From the NCBI GenBank assembly GCA_934090935.1, contig CAKOKD010000003.1:1-64000 (forward strand): 64,000 nucleotides of DNA, in the 5' to 3' direction. The notes under the pieces were generated by a model, which was given only the letters and a program-made list of their open reading frames with translations, was not told the DNA's origin and made no database searches. The position numbers and the translations under genes were made by a program. Below, in pieces: positions 1 to 8,077 of the stretch; position 1 is the stretch's first letter, and each line of letters begins with the position of its first letter. The stretch is from an uncultured Bacilli bacterium. GTDB taxonomy: Bacteria > Bacillota_I > Bacilli_A > RF39 > UBA660.

Positions 1-599
1 TGAGCTCCCCAAGTTTCAAGTTTAAATGTTCCAGTTACTGGAGCAGTGAATATTTGTTCACTCCCTGTATAATCAAATGTCCACTCTGTAGGTCCATCAT
101 AACCTAGTTCGTTTCTTTCTACTCCGTTGAATTCTAACGAACATACATATTCTTCACTTACCTCTTCTGTTGATGTTTTATTAAGAGTTGTTGTAAGAGT
201 ACCATTTACTGACTTTTTAGCTTTTACAACCGTTGCATCTCCTTCTAATTCATTTTTGATGCTTGTATATTTTGCTGTTATTCCTTCCTTTGGTACACAT
301 GTTACATTTACTTCTGCATCATAGTTATTTGAATTATTTGTTACTTCATATGTAAGTGTTGACGTGTCTCCTATTTTCATTAGATCTTTACTTGTAAACG
401 TAATTGTTTTCTTTGTATCATCTACTACAGATGAATATACATCCTTTCCATCTAATGTTGCAGCTGTGAAGATAACTGAGAAGTCATCTTGATTTTCGCT
501 TACTTTAGCATTTCCATTTATTATTAATGTTGTTGAAATAGCTGCAAATCCAATTGACATTAATATAATTGTTATTATTAAAATAGATTTATTTTTCAT
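1..599 (-). CDS. Surface protein family member 1, partial (runs off the window edge)
   Basis: The reading frame opens at an ATG at 597-599 and stays open to base 1, so the C-terminus is missing. The first ~160 residues match the N-terminal module of the other six family members: Lys-rich start, hydrophobic anchor (I-G-F-A-A-I-S-T-T-L), the S-E-N-Q-D-D-F-S-V-I-F segment, T-Y-E-V-T-N-N, and a closing N-G-V-E-R. After it comes a different C-terminal module beginning near T-E-W-T-F-D-Y and ending at the edge with F-K-L-E-T-W-G-A. That opening resembles Gly-rich adhesin-type domains, but too little is visible to name it. The start lies 13 bases after the stop of member 2, with a purine-rich ribosome site between, so the two are probably co-transcribed from the promoter upstream of member 2. 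Member 1 has no promoter element of its own. Confidence 0.8.
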   Translation of the reverse strand, partial: MKNKSILIITIILMSIGFAAISTTLIINGNAKVSENQDDFSVIFTAATLDGKDVYSSVVDDTKKTITFTSKDLMKIGDTSTLTYEVTNNSNNYDAEVNVTCVPKEGITAKYTSIKNELEGDATVVKAKKSVNGTLTTTLNKTSTEEVSEEYVCSLEFNGVERNELGYDGPTEWTFDYTGSEQIFTAPVTGTFKLETWGA

Positions 600-612
600 A
601 ACTACCTACTTT

Positions 613-2331
613 CTATGGAGACAAAACTATACGGAAAGAAATGTTCGATAGTGCTTCACCGGTATTTCTTCCAAAAGCAAAGGTACCCGATGATAATCCA
701 TCATAATGTACCCCTCCTCTAGCAAACCAAGGATGGGAATCTACAAAATAAGAACTATCAGAATACCAACTATTATAATATCCAGTAACATTTGAAAAGC
801 TATAAAACGATCCCATTTCTCCTGTTGCATCTCCAAGTATTCTATACTGATATGAATTAGTTGAAGATAATTCATTATAGGTATCAAAGTATTTGGAATT
901 ATAATCTGTTGGTCTTATATTCCCATTTGATGTTTTACCATTTATGTAAGAGGCCATATATTCCCAAGAACCACCTGACATATCATATATTCCACTTATA
1001 TTTCCTGTTGTACTTGCAAGGTATCCAATTTCCGTATTGTATTGTAAATTGTAGCTTGCACCGTCTCCACTCGTTCCAGGAATTGAATTTTGATCTAATG
1101 ATGTTAATGACGAATAACCAGTTTTATATGCCGAATTATTATTTATATTTACTTCTTTATCTATTCCATATTTGGAATGACTTAAATATGCTACTGCTCC
1201 CCATTCGGTATTCTTCATCATATGTGAATCTGCATCTCTATTATAGTTATAACTCGTTTCAAATATATTCTTTACTGTTATATTTCTCCATGAATATACA
1301 TTCGGTTTTATTATTACTTTTGTAGAATCACTCGAATTTACTTGAGCAGCAGTTGTTGATGTTGCTCCTTTATATCCAGTTTCAAACTTTCCTACCCACA
1401 TTCCATTTGTATCAAAACTTGTAAATGCTGGATGTGTTAACCATTCTCCGTTTTTTTCTCCATTTGATAAAGTTGTTTCTTTGTTTTCAAATTCTATTTC
1501 TATCTCTTGTGCTTTACTTGGTACATCTAAATAATTATCATATTCTTTAGAATCTAATGTTGTATTATCTACATTAAATAACTTATATCTATATCTTGGT
1601 ATCCATACAAAATAACTTTGAATATCACTTTCTTTTATTGTATCTCCAACATTGTAATTTGTACCATCTTCAAGTATTACGGCATTAGCCCAAACTTTAT
1701 CTTCATATGAATACCATTCTTTTGTTATATCGGCATATGTTACTTCTCCATTATCTTTTATGGTTACTGGTATTAAGTTATCACTTAATACTGGATCTGT
1801 TCCATTTAATAACTTCTCTGTATATACTTTTTCTATTCCTACTTCTTTTCTTTCTACTGCATTGAATTCTAATGAACATGTATATTCTTCTGTTACTTCT
1901 TCTATTGATTGTTTTGAAAGTGTTATTGTTAATATTCCATCTAATGTTTCTTTGGCTTTAACTACTGTTGCATCATTATCTAACTTGTTTTTTATACTTG
2001 TATATTTTGCTGTTGTTCCGTCCTTTGGCACACATGTTACTTTAATCTCTGCATCATAGTTTGCTGAATTGTTTGTTACTTCATATGTAAGTGTTGATGT
2101 GTCTCCGACTTTCATTAGATTTTTACTTGTAAATGTAATTATCTTTTTTGTATCATCTACTATAGATGAGTATACATCTTCTCCATCTAATGAAGCTTTA
2201 GTAAATATTACTGAAAAATCTTCATTGTTTTCGGATACTTTTATATTACTATTTATTATTAATGACGTACTTACTGCTGCAAATCCAATCATCATAAAAA
2301 CTATTGCAACTATTATTGCACTTTTCTTCAT
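613..2331 (-). CDS. Surface protein family member 2: N-terminal anchor module plus FGE/C-type-lectin-like domain
   Basis: 572 residues. Residues 1-161 are the shared family module: signal/anchor helix about 5-27, then a beta-rich region with two Cys ending in N-A-V-E-R. A linker (Y-S-Y-E-D-K-V-W-A-N-A-V) leads into a formylglycine-generating-enzyme/C-type-lectin-like fold from about residue 240. Its landmarks are F-V-W-I-P-R-Y-R-Y, M-W-V-G-K-F-E-T-G-Y, E-W-G-A-V-A-Y-L, I-Y-D-M-S-G-G-S-W-E-Y, and at the end W-F-A-R-G-G then S-F-R-I-V-L-S-P. The end layout (W..RGG, then SFR) is that of many diversity-generating retroelement target proteins. The catalytic Cys pair of true FGE enzymes is not evident, so a binding role is more likely than catalysis. 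It is preceded by the G8 promoter element and followed at 13 bases by member 1. Residues 157-250 are nearly identical to member 7. Confidence 0.85.
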   Translation of the reverse strand: MKKSAIIVAIVFMMIGFAAVSTSLIINSNIKVSENNEDFSVIFTKASLDGEDVYSSIVDDTKKIITFTSKNLMKVGDTSTLTYEVTNNSANYDAEIKVTCVPKDGTTAKYTSIKNKLDNDATVVKAKETLDGILTITLSKQSIEEVTEEYTCSLEFNAVERKEVGIEKVYTEKLLNGTDPVLSDNLIPVTIKDNGEVTYADITKEWYSYEDKVWANAVILEDGTNYNVGDTIKESDIQSYFVWIPRYRYKLFNVDNTTLDSKEYDNYLDVPSKAQEIEIEFENKETTLSNGEKNGEWLTHPAFTSFDTNGMWVGKFETGYKGATSTTAAQVNSSDSTKVIIKPNVYSWRNITVKNIFETSYNYNRDADSHMMKNTEWGAVAYLSHSKYGIDKEVNINNNSAYKTGYSSLTSLDQNSIPGTSGDGASYNLQYNTEIGYLASTTGNISGIYDMSGGSWEYMASYINGKTSNGNIRPTDYNSKYFDTYNELSSTNSYQYRILGDATGEMGSFYSFSNVTGYYNSWYSDSSYFVDSHPWFARGGVHYDGLSSGTFAFGRNTGEALSNISFRIVLSP

Positions 2332-2505
2332 TTAAACACACCTCATCTATTTTTATTTTATAATACCCCCCCCGATTTTCAAGGGCATTATCCTGCTTTA
2401 CATTACTTTTGTCGTCTTTTTTATTTTGTTCTCCTATTGTTTCTTATATTATACAACATTTTAGTTGTGTTTTGTATATTCATTTTTATTATGTGTAAAA
2501 TATTT
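2332..2505 (-). repeat. Upstream repeat, copy A (shared by members 2, 4 and 7)
   Basis: About 170 bases before member 2 recur almost unchanged before member 4 (41294-41465) and member 7 (53233-53405). Besides the G8 promoter element, the shared block contains, on the minus strand, an extended -10-like sequence (TTGTATAATAT) and downstream of it an AGGAG-type purine run with no ordinary start codon at normal spacing. Transcription could therefore start either here, leaving a long leader that includes the G tract, or at the G8 promoter. Confidence 0.75.
2355..2402 (-). promoter_or_regulatory. Conserved G8 promoter element of member 2
   Basis: Read on the minus strand: TGTAAA (2397-2402), 14 bases, TTGAAA (2377-2382, candidate -35), a 16-base spacer containing eight consecutive G (2366-2373), then TAAAAT (2355-2360, candidate -10; overlapping TATAAA and TATTAT are alternatives). 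A GAGGTG ribosome site and the ATG follow. The same element with identical spacings precedes members 3, 4, 5 and 7. The promoter assignment is inference. Confidence 0.6.
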
Positions 2506-2543
2506 GTTTTTACTTCAAAAAAAATTAATACAATGTCAAAGTA

Positions 2544-2569
2544 TAAAAAAAAGAAGATTACTCTTCTTT
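2544..2569 (-). terminator. Terminator after nrnA
   Basis: AAGAAGA/TCTTCTT stem with a four-base loop; on the minus strand it is followed by a run of eight T. It overlaps the nrnA stop codon. Confidence 0.75.
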
Positions 2570-3517
2570 ACATGCTTCATCTAAAGCTTTAAATAGCTCA
2601 TTTACTTCTTCTTCAGTTTTTATTCTTGCACCACTTGCAAATTTATGTCCACCGCCATGATACTTAGAAGCAATTTCATTTATTACAATTCCTCTACTTC
2701 TAATATTTATCTTGAATAAGCCTTGTTTTTCATCATAAGATGAAAAAGCCCATACCTTTAGTTCTTTTATGAAGTTTAAATCATTTACCATATTGGATGC
2801 TGTTCCAGCATCAACATTATATTCATTTATAATGTCATCAGTTATTTTAATATATCCAAAACCATTTTCTGTTATAGTTATATTATTTATAATATATGAT
2901 TCAAATTTTCTTTCACTTATTGGACGTTCATAAAGATTATTATAAAGTGGCATAAGTTCAAAATTATAATCGTTTAATAATCTTGATGAAAGAAGAAGAG
3001 TTTTAGGAGTTGTATATGAAAGTAAAAAACGATCACTGTCGGAAACAATTCCCATAAATAGTATTTCAGCTATTTCTTTATTCAATTTTAATCTAGTATT
3101 ATAGACTAATTCAGTTATTAATTGACAAGTGCTTGAACTTGTCTCATCAACAAGTTCTAAATCGCAAACTTTTTCATCATAAGGATGATGATCTATTTTT
3201 ATCGTATAATCATAATATTCTTTTGAAGCCGAATCAACGCGTTCAAATTGAGGAACATCACAAATTATTAAAAGAGCGTTTTTTAAACTTTTCTCATCTA
3301 TTTTATCTAAAGCTCCAAAATATTTAAATCTTGAAACTCCTGAACCTACAGCATAAACACTTTTGTTTGGAAAATTTAATTTTATTAAATCTCTTAACGC
3401 TATAGTCGAAGCAATAGCATCTGGATCCGGTCCAATGTGTCTTGCGATAACTATTTCATCATACTCTTTTATTTTTTTTACTATTTGTTTAAAAATACTG
3501 CTTGTCAAACTTATCAA
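2558..3517 (-). CDS. nrnA: DHH/DHHA1 phosphoesterase, NrnA-type oligoribonuclease / pAp phosphatase
   Basis: 319 residues, the usual length for NrnA. N-terminal DHH domain with the metal-binding motifs R-H-I-G-P-D-P-D-A-I-A-S (near residue 25), I-C-D-V-P (near 90) and K-I-D-H-H-P (near 110). C-terminal DHHA1 domain with the substrate-binding G-G-G-H-K-F-A-S-G-A (near 295). Family members degrade 2-5 nt RNA oligonucleotides and dephosphorylate 3'-phosphoadenosine 5'-phosphate in the cytoplasm. It begins 6 bases after the ackA stop and ends in a terminator, so ackA-nrnA looks like a two-gene operon. NrnA rather than a GdpP-type enzyme, because no PAS or GGDEF region or membrane segments are present. 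Confidence 0.9.
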   Translation of the reverse strand: MISLTSSIFKQIVKKIKEYDEIVIARHIGPDPDAIASTIALRDLIKLNFPNKSVYAVGSGVSRFKYFGALDKIDEKSLKNALLIICDVPQFERVDSASKEYYDYTIKIDHHPYDEKVCDLELVDETSSSTCQLITELVYNTRLKLNKEIAEILFMGIVSDSDRFLLSYTTPKTLLLSSRLLNDYNFELMPLYNNLYERPISERKFESYIINNITITENGFGYIKITDDIINEYNVDAGTASNMVNDLNFIKELKVWAFSSYDEKQGLFKINIRSRGIVINEIASKYHGGGHKFASGARIKTEEEVNELFKALDEACKEE

Positions 3518-3523
3518 TCCTAA

Positions 3524-4699
3524 CTATTTTACTATTTCATAAGTATCCATTGCTATCATTAATTCTTCATTAGTTGGAATTACATATACTGGTATAGATG
3601 AATCGTCTGTTGATATACATCTAAATTTTCCTCTGAAGTCATTTTTCTCTAGATCAATTTTAACACCTAAAGACTTAATCTTATCAATGATATCACTTCT
3701 TGTTTGTTTTGAATTTTCTCCCAATCCAGCAGTGAATACGATTACATCTGCTCCATTAAGTAGATTATTGTACATTGCAATATAATTTGCAACCTTTTGA
3801 GTATACATATCTTGAGCTAAAATGCATAATTCATCGCCAGCAGCTATACCATCTTCAACATCTCTTGAATCAGATTTTCCACATATACCTTCAAGACCAC
3901 TTTTCTTATTTAAAGCAGTCATAACTTCATCCAAAGTCATATTAGCTTCATCCATCATATATTCAATTATACTTGGATCGACATCTCCTGGACGAGTTCC
4001 CATCATAATACCAGTGATTGGAGAAAATCCCATTGAAGTATCTACTACTTTACCGGCATTAATTGCACATAAACTTGCACCTGATCCAATATGACATGAA
4101 ATTACTTTTAAATCGGATCTATTTAAGTATTCACTTATACTCTTATTAATAAATCTATGACTTGTTCCATGAAAACCATATTTTCTTACACCATAATTTT
4201 TATACCAATCCATTGGAACAGCATATAAATAATTTTTTGGTTCCATTGATTGATGGAATGAAGTATCAAATACAGCTACCATTGGTGTATTTGGGAATGC
4301 TTGTTTACTTGCTTCAATACAAGAAAGCATTGCAGGCATATGAAGTTTTGCAAGTTTTTCAAACTTTTTACAAGTTGCAATTACTTCGTCATCAATTAAA
4401 ACACTATTCTTATATTTTTCTCCACCATGTACTAAACGATGTCCAATTCCATCGATTTCATCTAAAGATGAAACAACACCTAATTCAACTATTTCTTTTT
4501 TTATTGCTTCTAAAGCAACTAAATGGTTTGGTAAATCTAAATCTCTATGAAGTTTTTCACCATTGATTTTTAAATCATAGAAGCTATTACCAATTCCTAT
4601 TCTTTGGAAATAACCACTTATAAGTTCTTTTGCCTCAGGTAATTCAATAACAGAAAACTTCATTGAAGAACTTCCAGCATTAATTGTTAATATTTTCAT
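3524..4699 (-). CDS. ackA: Acetate kinase
   Basis: 391 residues. It converts acetyl phosphate plus ADP to acetate plus ATP, the energy-yielding last step of acetate fermentation. Visible acetokinase signatures: N-A-G-S-S-S-M-K-F near the start, H-R-L-V-H-G-G, V-A-V-F-D-T-S-F-H-Q, Y-G-F-H-G-T-S-H, C-H-I-G-S-G-A-S, the G-F-S-P-I-T-G-I-M-M-G-T-R-P-G-D loop, and F-T-A-G-L-G-E-N-S near the end. The ATG is preceded by an AAAGGTGTG ribosome site. No phosphotransacetylase gene is nearby; nrnA follows directly. Confidence 0.97.
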   Translation of the reverse strand: MKILTINAGSSSMKFSVIELPEAKELISGYFQRIGIGNSFYDLKINGEKLHRDLDLPNHLVALEAIKKEIVELGVVSSLDEIDGIGHRLVHGGEKYKNSVLIDDEVIATCKKFEKLAKLHMPAMLSCIEASKQAFPNTPMVAVFDTSFHQSMEPKNYLYAVPMDWYKNYGVRKYGFHGTSHRFINKSISEYLNRSDLKVISCHIGSGASLCAINAGKVVDTSMGFSPITGIMMGTRPGDVDPSIIEYMMDEANMTLDEVMTALNKKSGLEGICGKSDSRDVEDGIAAGDELCILAQDMYTQKVANYIAMYNNLLNGADVIVFTAGLGENSKQTRSDIIDKIKSLGVKIDLEKNDFRGKFRCISTDDSSIPVYVIPTNEELMIAMDTYEIVK

Positions 4700-4727
4700 A
4701 AATTCACACCTTTCACTAAAAATTATA

Positions 4728-4763
4728 TCAAAAAAAAAAGATATACTCTATCTTTTTTTTAAT
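4728..4763. terminator. A/T-stem terminator upstream of ackA
   Basis: An inverted repeat of an A-run plus GATA and TATC plus a T-run around a five-base loop, flanked by A and T runs on both sides. It can terminate the small gene upstream on the minus strand. Confidence 0.55.
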
Positions 4764-4903
4764 ATTCTATTATCTTTATTCAAATTTGTTTTAAAATCAC
4801 TTTTACATATCTCTTTGCTTAATTTTTTATGAGCAAAAGCATTATTCAATATAGTGTTATATTCGTTTTTTACAAAATCAAAATTGGAAAGTTTCTCTTT
4901 CAT
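4748..4903 (-). CDS. Small hypothetical protein (51 aa)
   Basis: A short frame beginning M-K-E-K-L-S-N-F-D-F-V and ending in a basic I-L-K-K-R. A GGGTGAG ribosome site sits just before the ATG, and the stop falls inside the terminator hairpin. The peptide is charged and predicted helical, with one Cys and no membrane segment. It lies between the 163-residue anchored protein and ackA on the same strand. I recognise no family; being real rests on the ribosome site, the terminator and otherwise unexplained space. Confidence 0.4.
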   Translation of the reverse strand: MKEKLSNFDFVKNEYNTILNNAFAHKKLSKEICKSDFKTNLNKDNRILKKR

Positions 4904-4942
4904 ATATCTCACCCAATATTATTATTGGCAAAATATAAAAAT

Positions 4943-5434
4943 TTATTCACATGTATAGGATGAACCAAGAGAAATTAAAGCGTTTTCATAGTCGTCGATT
5001 TTACTTAAAGATATACCTAAATTATCGATATCGGTATTGATACTTGTAAAATCATAAGTTGGAATGCTGTGGTCAATTGTAATGGAAATAATAAAATCAC
5101 TTGCTCCATTACTTAAGGATGTTGTAAGTCCATTTGTTTGAAAATTATTTATGTTATTAGCGGAGATATAATCATTAATAGAAACATTTTTAGCTTTAAA
5201 TGTTACAGTTGTTTTTTCTATTTTGTTATCCCTTATAATATATTTATAGTTTATCTCACCCTTTTGATTTTCACTTTTGCAGTTTTTAATGGTTACCTCG
5301 TTATTTACAATTGGAGTGAATTCTCCTTTATCATCATCTTTAACAAGCAAGTCTTGATTCATATAACCAAATATTCCAAAAATCGCAAAAACAATTATTG
5401 CAAATACCCAAGCTACAATTAATTTAATATTCAT
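4943..5434 (-). CDS. Hypothetical membrane-anchored extracellular protein (163 aa)
   Basis: One N-terminal hydrophobic helix (residues 4-25) with a short cytoplasmic head suggests a signal anchor. The remaining ~135 residues are hydrophilic, with many Asn, Ser and Thr, alternating short strands, and one Cys near residue 53 plus one two residues from the C-terminus that could pair outside the cell. I recognise no domain. The region I-E-K-T-T-V-T-F-K-A-K-N and the following beta-rich part recall small secreted DUF1307-like proteins, but only weakly. Confidence 0.7.
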   Translation of the reverse strand: MNIKLIVAWVFAIIVFAIFGIFGYMNQDLLVKDDDKGEFTPIVNNEVTIKNCKSENQKGEINYKYIIRDNKIEKTTVTFKAKNVSINDYISANNINNFQTNGLTTSLSNGASDFIISITIDHSIPTYDFTSINTDIDNLGISLSKIDDYENALISLGSSYTCE

Positions 5435-5509
5435 AATTACCCTCTATTCTTTATATTTATATATTATCATAAATTTATAGGAAGTTCCATAAATTTAAAA
5501 GATTAATAC

Positions 5510-6700
5510 TTATAGCAAACTATTATGTTCTTCTTTTATTTCGTTTGTAACTTTTATTACTTCATGTTCACGAATACATTTGGCTATTAAAGTTTCATAA
5601 TCAAAGGCGTTTTCGTATTCACGTGCTAAAGAGGCCACTGGGTTAATTACTGGATGATCAGGTACAAAAATAGTACAACAATCTTCAAATGGCAATATCG
5701 ATATATCATACGTTCCTATTTTATTTGCAATATCAATTATTTCAAGTTTATCTAAACAAGCAACGGGTCTAATTACTGGAATATTTACAACTTCATTTAT
5801 TGCTCCCATACTTGTTAACGTTTGGCTTGCTACTTGACCAATAGATTCTCCATTGATTAAAACTTTACAGTTACTCCTCTTAGCAATTCTTTCGCTTATT
5901 CTATACATCATTCTTCTCATAATGGTGATTAGATATTCTCTTGGGCAATTCTTCAAAATGCTTTCTTGTACTTCAGTAAAATTGATGACATGAAGTTTTA
6001 CATATCCAGAATATTTGGATAATTCTGCAGCCAATTTAATAACTTTATTTTTAGCGGCCTCGCTTGTGTGAGGTGGACTTTCAAAATAAATTCCTTCAAT
6101 CCTTACTCCTCTTTTTAAAGCAAGATATCCAGCAACTGGTGAATCTATTCCCCCACTTAGCATAAGTAAACCTTTGCCTAAAGAACCAACTGGATATCCT
6201 CCTATTCCTTTTATTCTGTCAAAATATATATAGCAACCATTTAAACGAATCTCGACATTAATGGTTACCTCAGGATTGTGGACATCAACTCGAACATCTT
6301 TTTTGTTTTTTAATACAACTCCTCCAAGAATTTTAGATATCTCTGGAGAGGAAATTGGATATTTTTTATCGCTTCTTTTAGTTTCTACTTTAAATGTTTC
6401 AAAGCTTTCATCAGATATTATTTCAATTAAAGACGATTTTATATTATCAAGTTCATTATTATCCAAAACATATGACACGACGATTTCATGAATACCAAAT
6501 ATATGTTTAAGAATATCAATAACATTGTCAAAATTATCCTCTTCAGTATCAATAAACATTCTTCCTTTATCATATGTGATTTTAGCATCAACATTTTTTA
6601 AAGATGATTCAATATTGTCTTTTAAAGTTTTTATAAAAAAATTGATATTATCCTTTTTTGTAGATAACTCTCCATATTTAATCAATATAAGCTTTTTCAT
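5510..6700 (-). CDS. thiI: tRNA 4-thiouridine synthase ThiI
   Basis: 396 residues: N-terminal ferredoxin-like and THUMP domains (to about 165), then a PP-loop ATPase with L-M-L-S-G-G-I-D-S-P-V-A-G near 180. The enzyme adenylates uridine 8 of tRNA and transfers sulfur to it. The conserved Cys of the sulfur relay is visible in F-E-D-C-C-T-I-F near 345. There is no rhodanese extension, as usual in Firmicutes, where a dedicated cysteine desulfurase supplies sulfur; that gene is not adjacent here. The start is supported by a GAGGTGAAG ribosome site. Confidence 0.95.
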   Translation of the reverse strand: MKKLILIKYGELSTKKDNINFFIKTLKDNIESSLKNVDAKITYDKGRMFIDTEEDNFDNVIDILKHIFGIHEIVVSYVLDNNELDNIKSSLIEIISDESFETFKVETKRSDKKYPISSPEISKILGGVVLKNKKDVRVDVHNPEVTINVEIRLNGCYIYFDRIKGIGGYPVGSLGKGLLMLSGGIDSPVAGYLALKRGVRIEGIYFESPPHTSEAAKNKVIKLAAELSKYSGYVKLHVINFTEVQESILKNCPREYLITIMRRMMYRISERIAKRSNCKVLINGESIGQVASQTLTSMGAINEVVNIPVIRPVACLDKLEIIDIANKIGTYDISILPFEDCCTIFVPDHPVINPVASLAREYENAFDYETLIAKCIREHEVIKVTNEIKEEHNSLL

Positions 6701-6731
6701 CGCTTCACCTCTTCATTAGTATAATATTTTG

Positions 6732-6763
6732 AATAAAAAAAATCAATTTGAAAAAATTGATTT
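6732..6763 (-). terminator. Terminator after the Cys-rich VirB2-like gene
   Basis: AAAATCAATTT/AAATTGATTTT stem with a short loop, followed on the minus strand by a run of T. It begins at the stop codon of the gene at 6763-7761. Confidence 0.75.
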
Positions 6764-7761
6764 TAATGTATCGTTATTATGTCCTCTAAATCCGCTTGGC
6801 CCTTTTTAGTCACTGGAACGCATGCTCCATTTTCCCAGTTACAATTGCCTGATCCCATAGAACTACATGTTGATTCATTAAATAATGAGCAATAATCCTT
6901 TGCTGCTTGTTCTTCCTTTGTTACATAATTTATATCAACACATTTTGGCATAGAATTCTCTGTAACCGATCTACATCTATCAGAATATTTTGAACAATTA
7001 ATGAATCCTATTTCTTCACAAGTTTTCCATTGATTTTTATCGGAACATCCATCTATACAATTTAGATAAGCAGTTGTTCCTTCAGTATATTTGCTTTTAC
7101 ATGAATATTCGCAATTATCCGCAGTATCTGAGTATGTACATTTTTTATTTGTTTTATCCCAAGTACAACCAGATTTATTTTCGCAGTATCTTTCGCTAGC
7201 ATTTCTCAAAGTACAATTTGGATCTTTATTTTCTTCAGTTGTTGATTTAGACGGATTTAAACAAGTGTTCATACAATTTTGATAAGCGGTTGAATCAACA
7301 GTAATTAAAGGATCACATTTGTTTAAACAAGTTTTATTTGTCTCATCTGTAGGTAGATTATCATAATTTCTATCAGTGTTTCCTCTATTGATTACATCTT
7401 CATCGCTAGATCCACATTTACTAGGCTTTAATAAACATACCTCACACATTTTAGATTCATCAGAGATAAAATTATAAAGAGTTGCATGAACTATTGTTGG
7501 TACAAAGAATACGAAAATACCGATAGCTACTCTAAACAATAAACTTTTAAGTTCCTTAGAGAATGAATCTTGAGAACCGGAGCTTGAAGTTACAACGTTA
7601 TAGAATTTTAAAGTTCCCATTACAATTATGATAATTGGTACACATAATCTTAAAATTAATAAAAGATAGCCGCATATTTTAAACACTGTTAAAACATTTT
7701 TAGTACTGCAAAAATTATCTGCAACGTAATTAATATCATCAATTATGGTAAACAAATTCAT
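6763..7761 (-). CDS. VirB2/TrbC-like membrane protein with Cys-rich extracellular tail
   Basis: 332 residues. The N-terminal ~110 has two hydrophobic segments (about 28-50 and 74-95) around a short polar loop (S-S-S-G-S-Q-D-S-F), the layout of TrbC/VirB2 pilin-like subunits of type IV secretion systems. From about 105 onward the protein is full of Cys (about thirty), with repeated pairs such as C-L-N-K-C-D-P, N-C-M-N-T-C-L-N-P and N-C-I-D-G-C-S, spaced like small disulfide-stapled modules. The two-helix part likely spans the membrane and the tail lies outside. A type IV secretion locus without an identified VirB2 lies at 53-64 kb, so this could be its pilin-like partner. A fused Cys-rich tail is unusual for the family. 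Function is inferred. Confidence 0.6.
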   Translation of the reverse strand: MNLFTIIDDINYVADNFCSTKNVLTVFKICGYLLLILRLCVPIIIIVMGTLKFYNVVTSSSGSQDSFSKELKSLLFRVAIGIFVFFVPTIVHATLYNFISDESKMCEVCLLKPSKCGSSDEDVINRGNTDRNYDNLPTDETNKTCLNKCDPLITVDSTAYQNCMNTCLNPSKSTTEENKDPNCTLRNASERYCENKSGCTWDKTNKKCTYSDTADNCEYSCKSKYTEGTTAYLNCIDGCSDKNQWKTCEEIGFINCSKYSDRCRSVTENSMPKCVDINYVTKEEQAAKDYCSLFNESTCSSMGSGNCNWENGACVPVTKKGQADLEDIITIH

Positions 7762-7798
7762 AGTATCACCTTTTTCAACAAGATTATATCAAATTTTT

Positions 7799-8077
7799 CT
7801 ATATATAATCAATTATTTTATCAACATCATTTTTTAATATACCGGTTATTTTTTCTTTATTTTCATATAAATGTAACTTGGATTCGTAATATTCAAGTCT
7901 TTTTTCTACTTCAATTAAAGTTTTGCTTACCGCGTTTTTAGTTACATTATAATACTCAGCAATCTCATCTTGAGTTAGATTATCAAAATAATAGCTTGTA
8001 AAATAAGAATTTTGAGTATCCGTTAGCAAGCATCCATAATAATCAAATAAACAGCTTAAATAAATACCTTTTTCCAT
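7799..8077 (-). CDS. ylxM: YlxM-like putative HTH protein of the SRP pathway
   Basis: 92 residues, UPF0122/YlxM family. A sigma-70 region-4-like helix-turn-helix is visible at about 30-60 (L-T-Q-D-E-I-A-E-Y-Y-N-V-T-K-N-A-V-S-K). YlxM is thought to act with the signal recognition particle and is normally encoded beside ffh. Here it directly follows ftsY, with its ATG overlapping the ftsY TAA by one base, so translation is probably coupled. ffh is not in this window. Confidence 0.88.
   Translation of the reverse strand: MEKGIYLSCLFDYYGCLLTDTQNSYFTSYYFDNLTQDEIAEYYNVTKNAVSKTLIEVEKRLEYYESKLHLYENKEKITGILKNDVDKIIDYI

Noticed and set aside
861..1325. Long plus-strand reading frame opposite member 2 (and similar frames opposite members 3-7)
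   Set aside because: Mirror-image frame of the repeated surface genes; the same shadow recurs behind every copy, has no ribosome site and codes for a Tyr/Leu/His-rich product typical of antisense reading.
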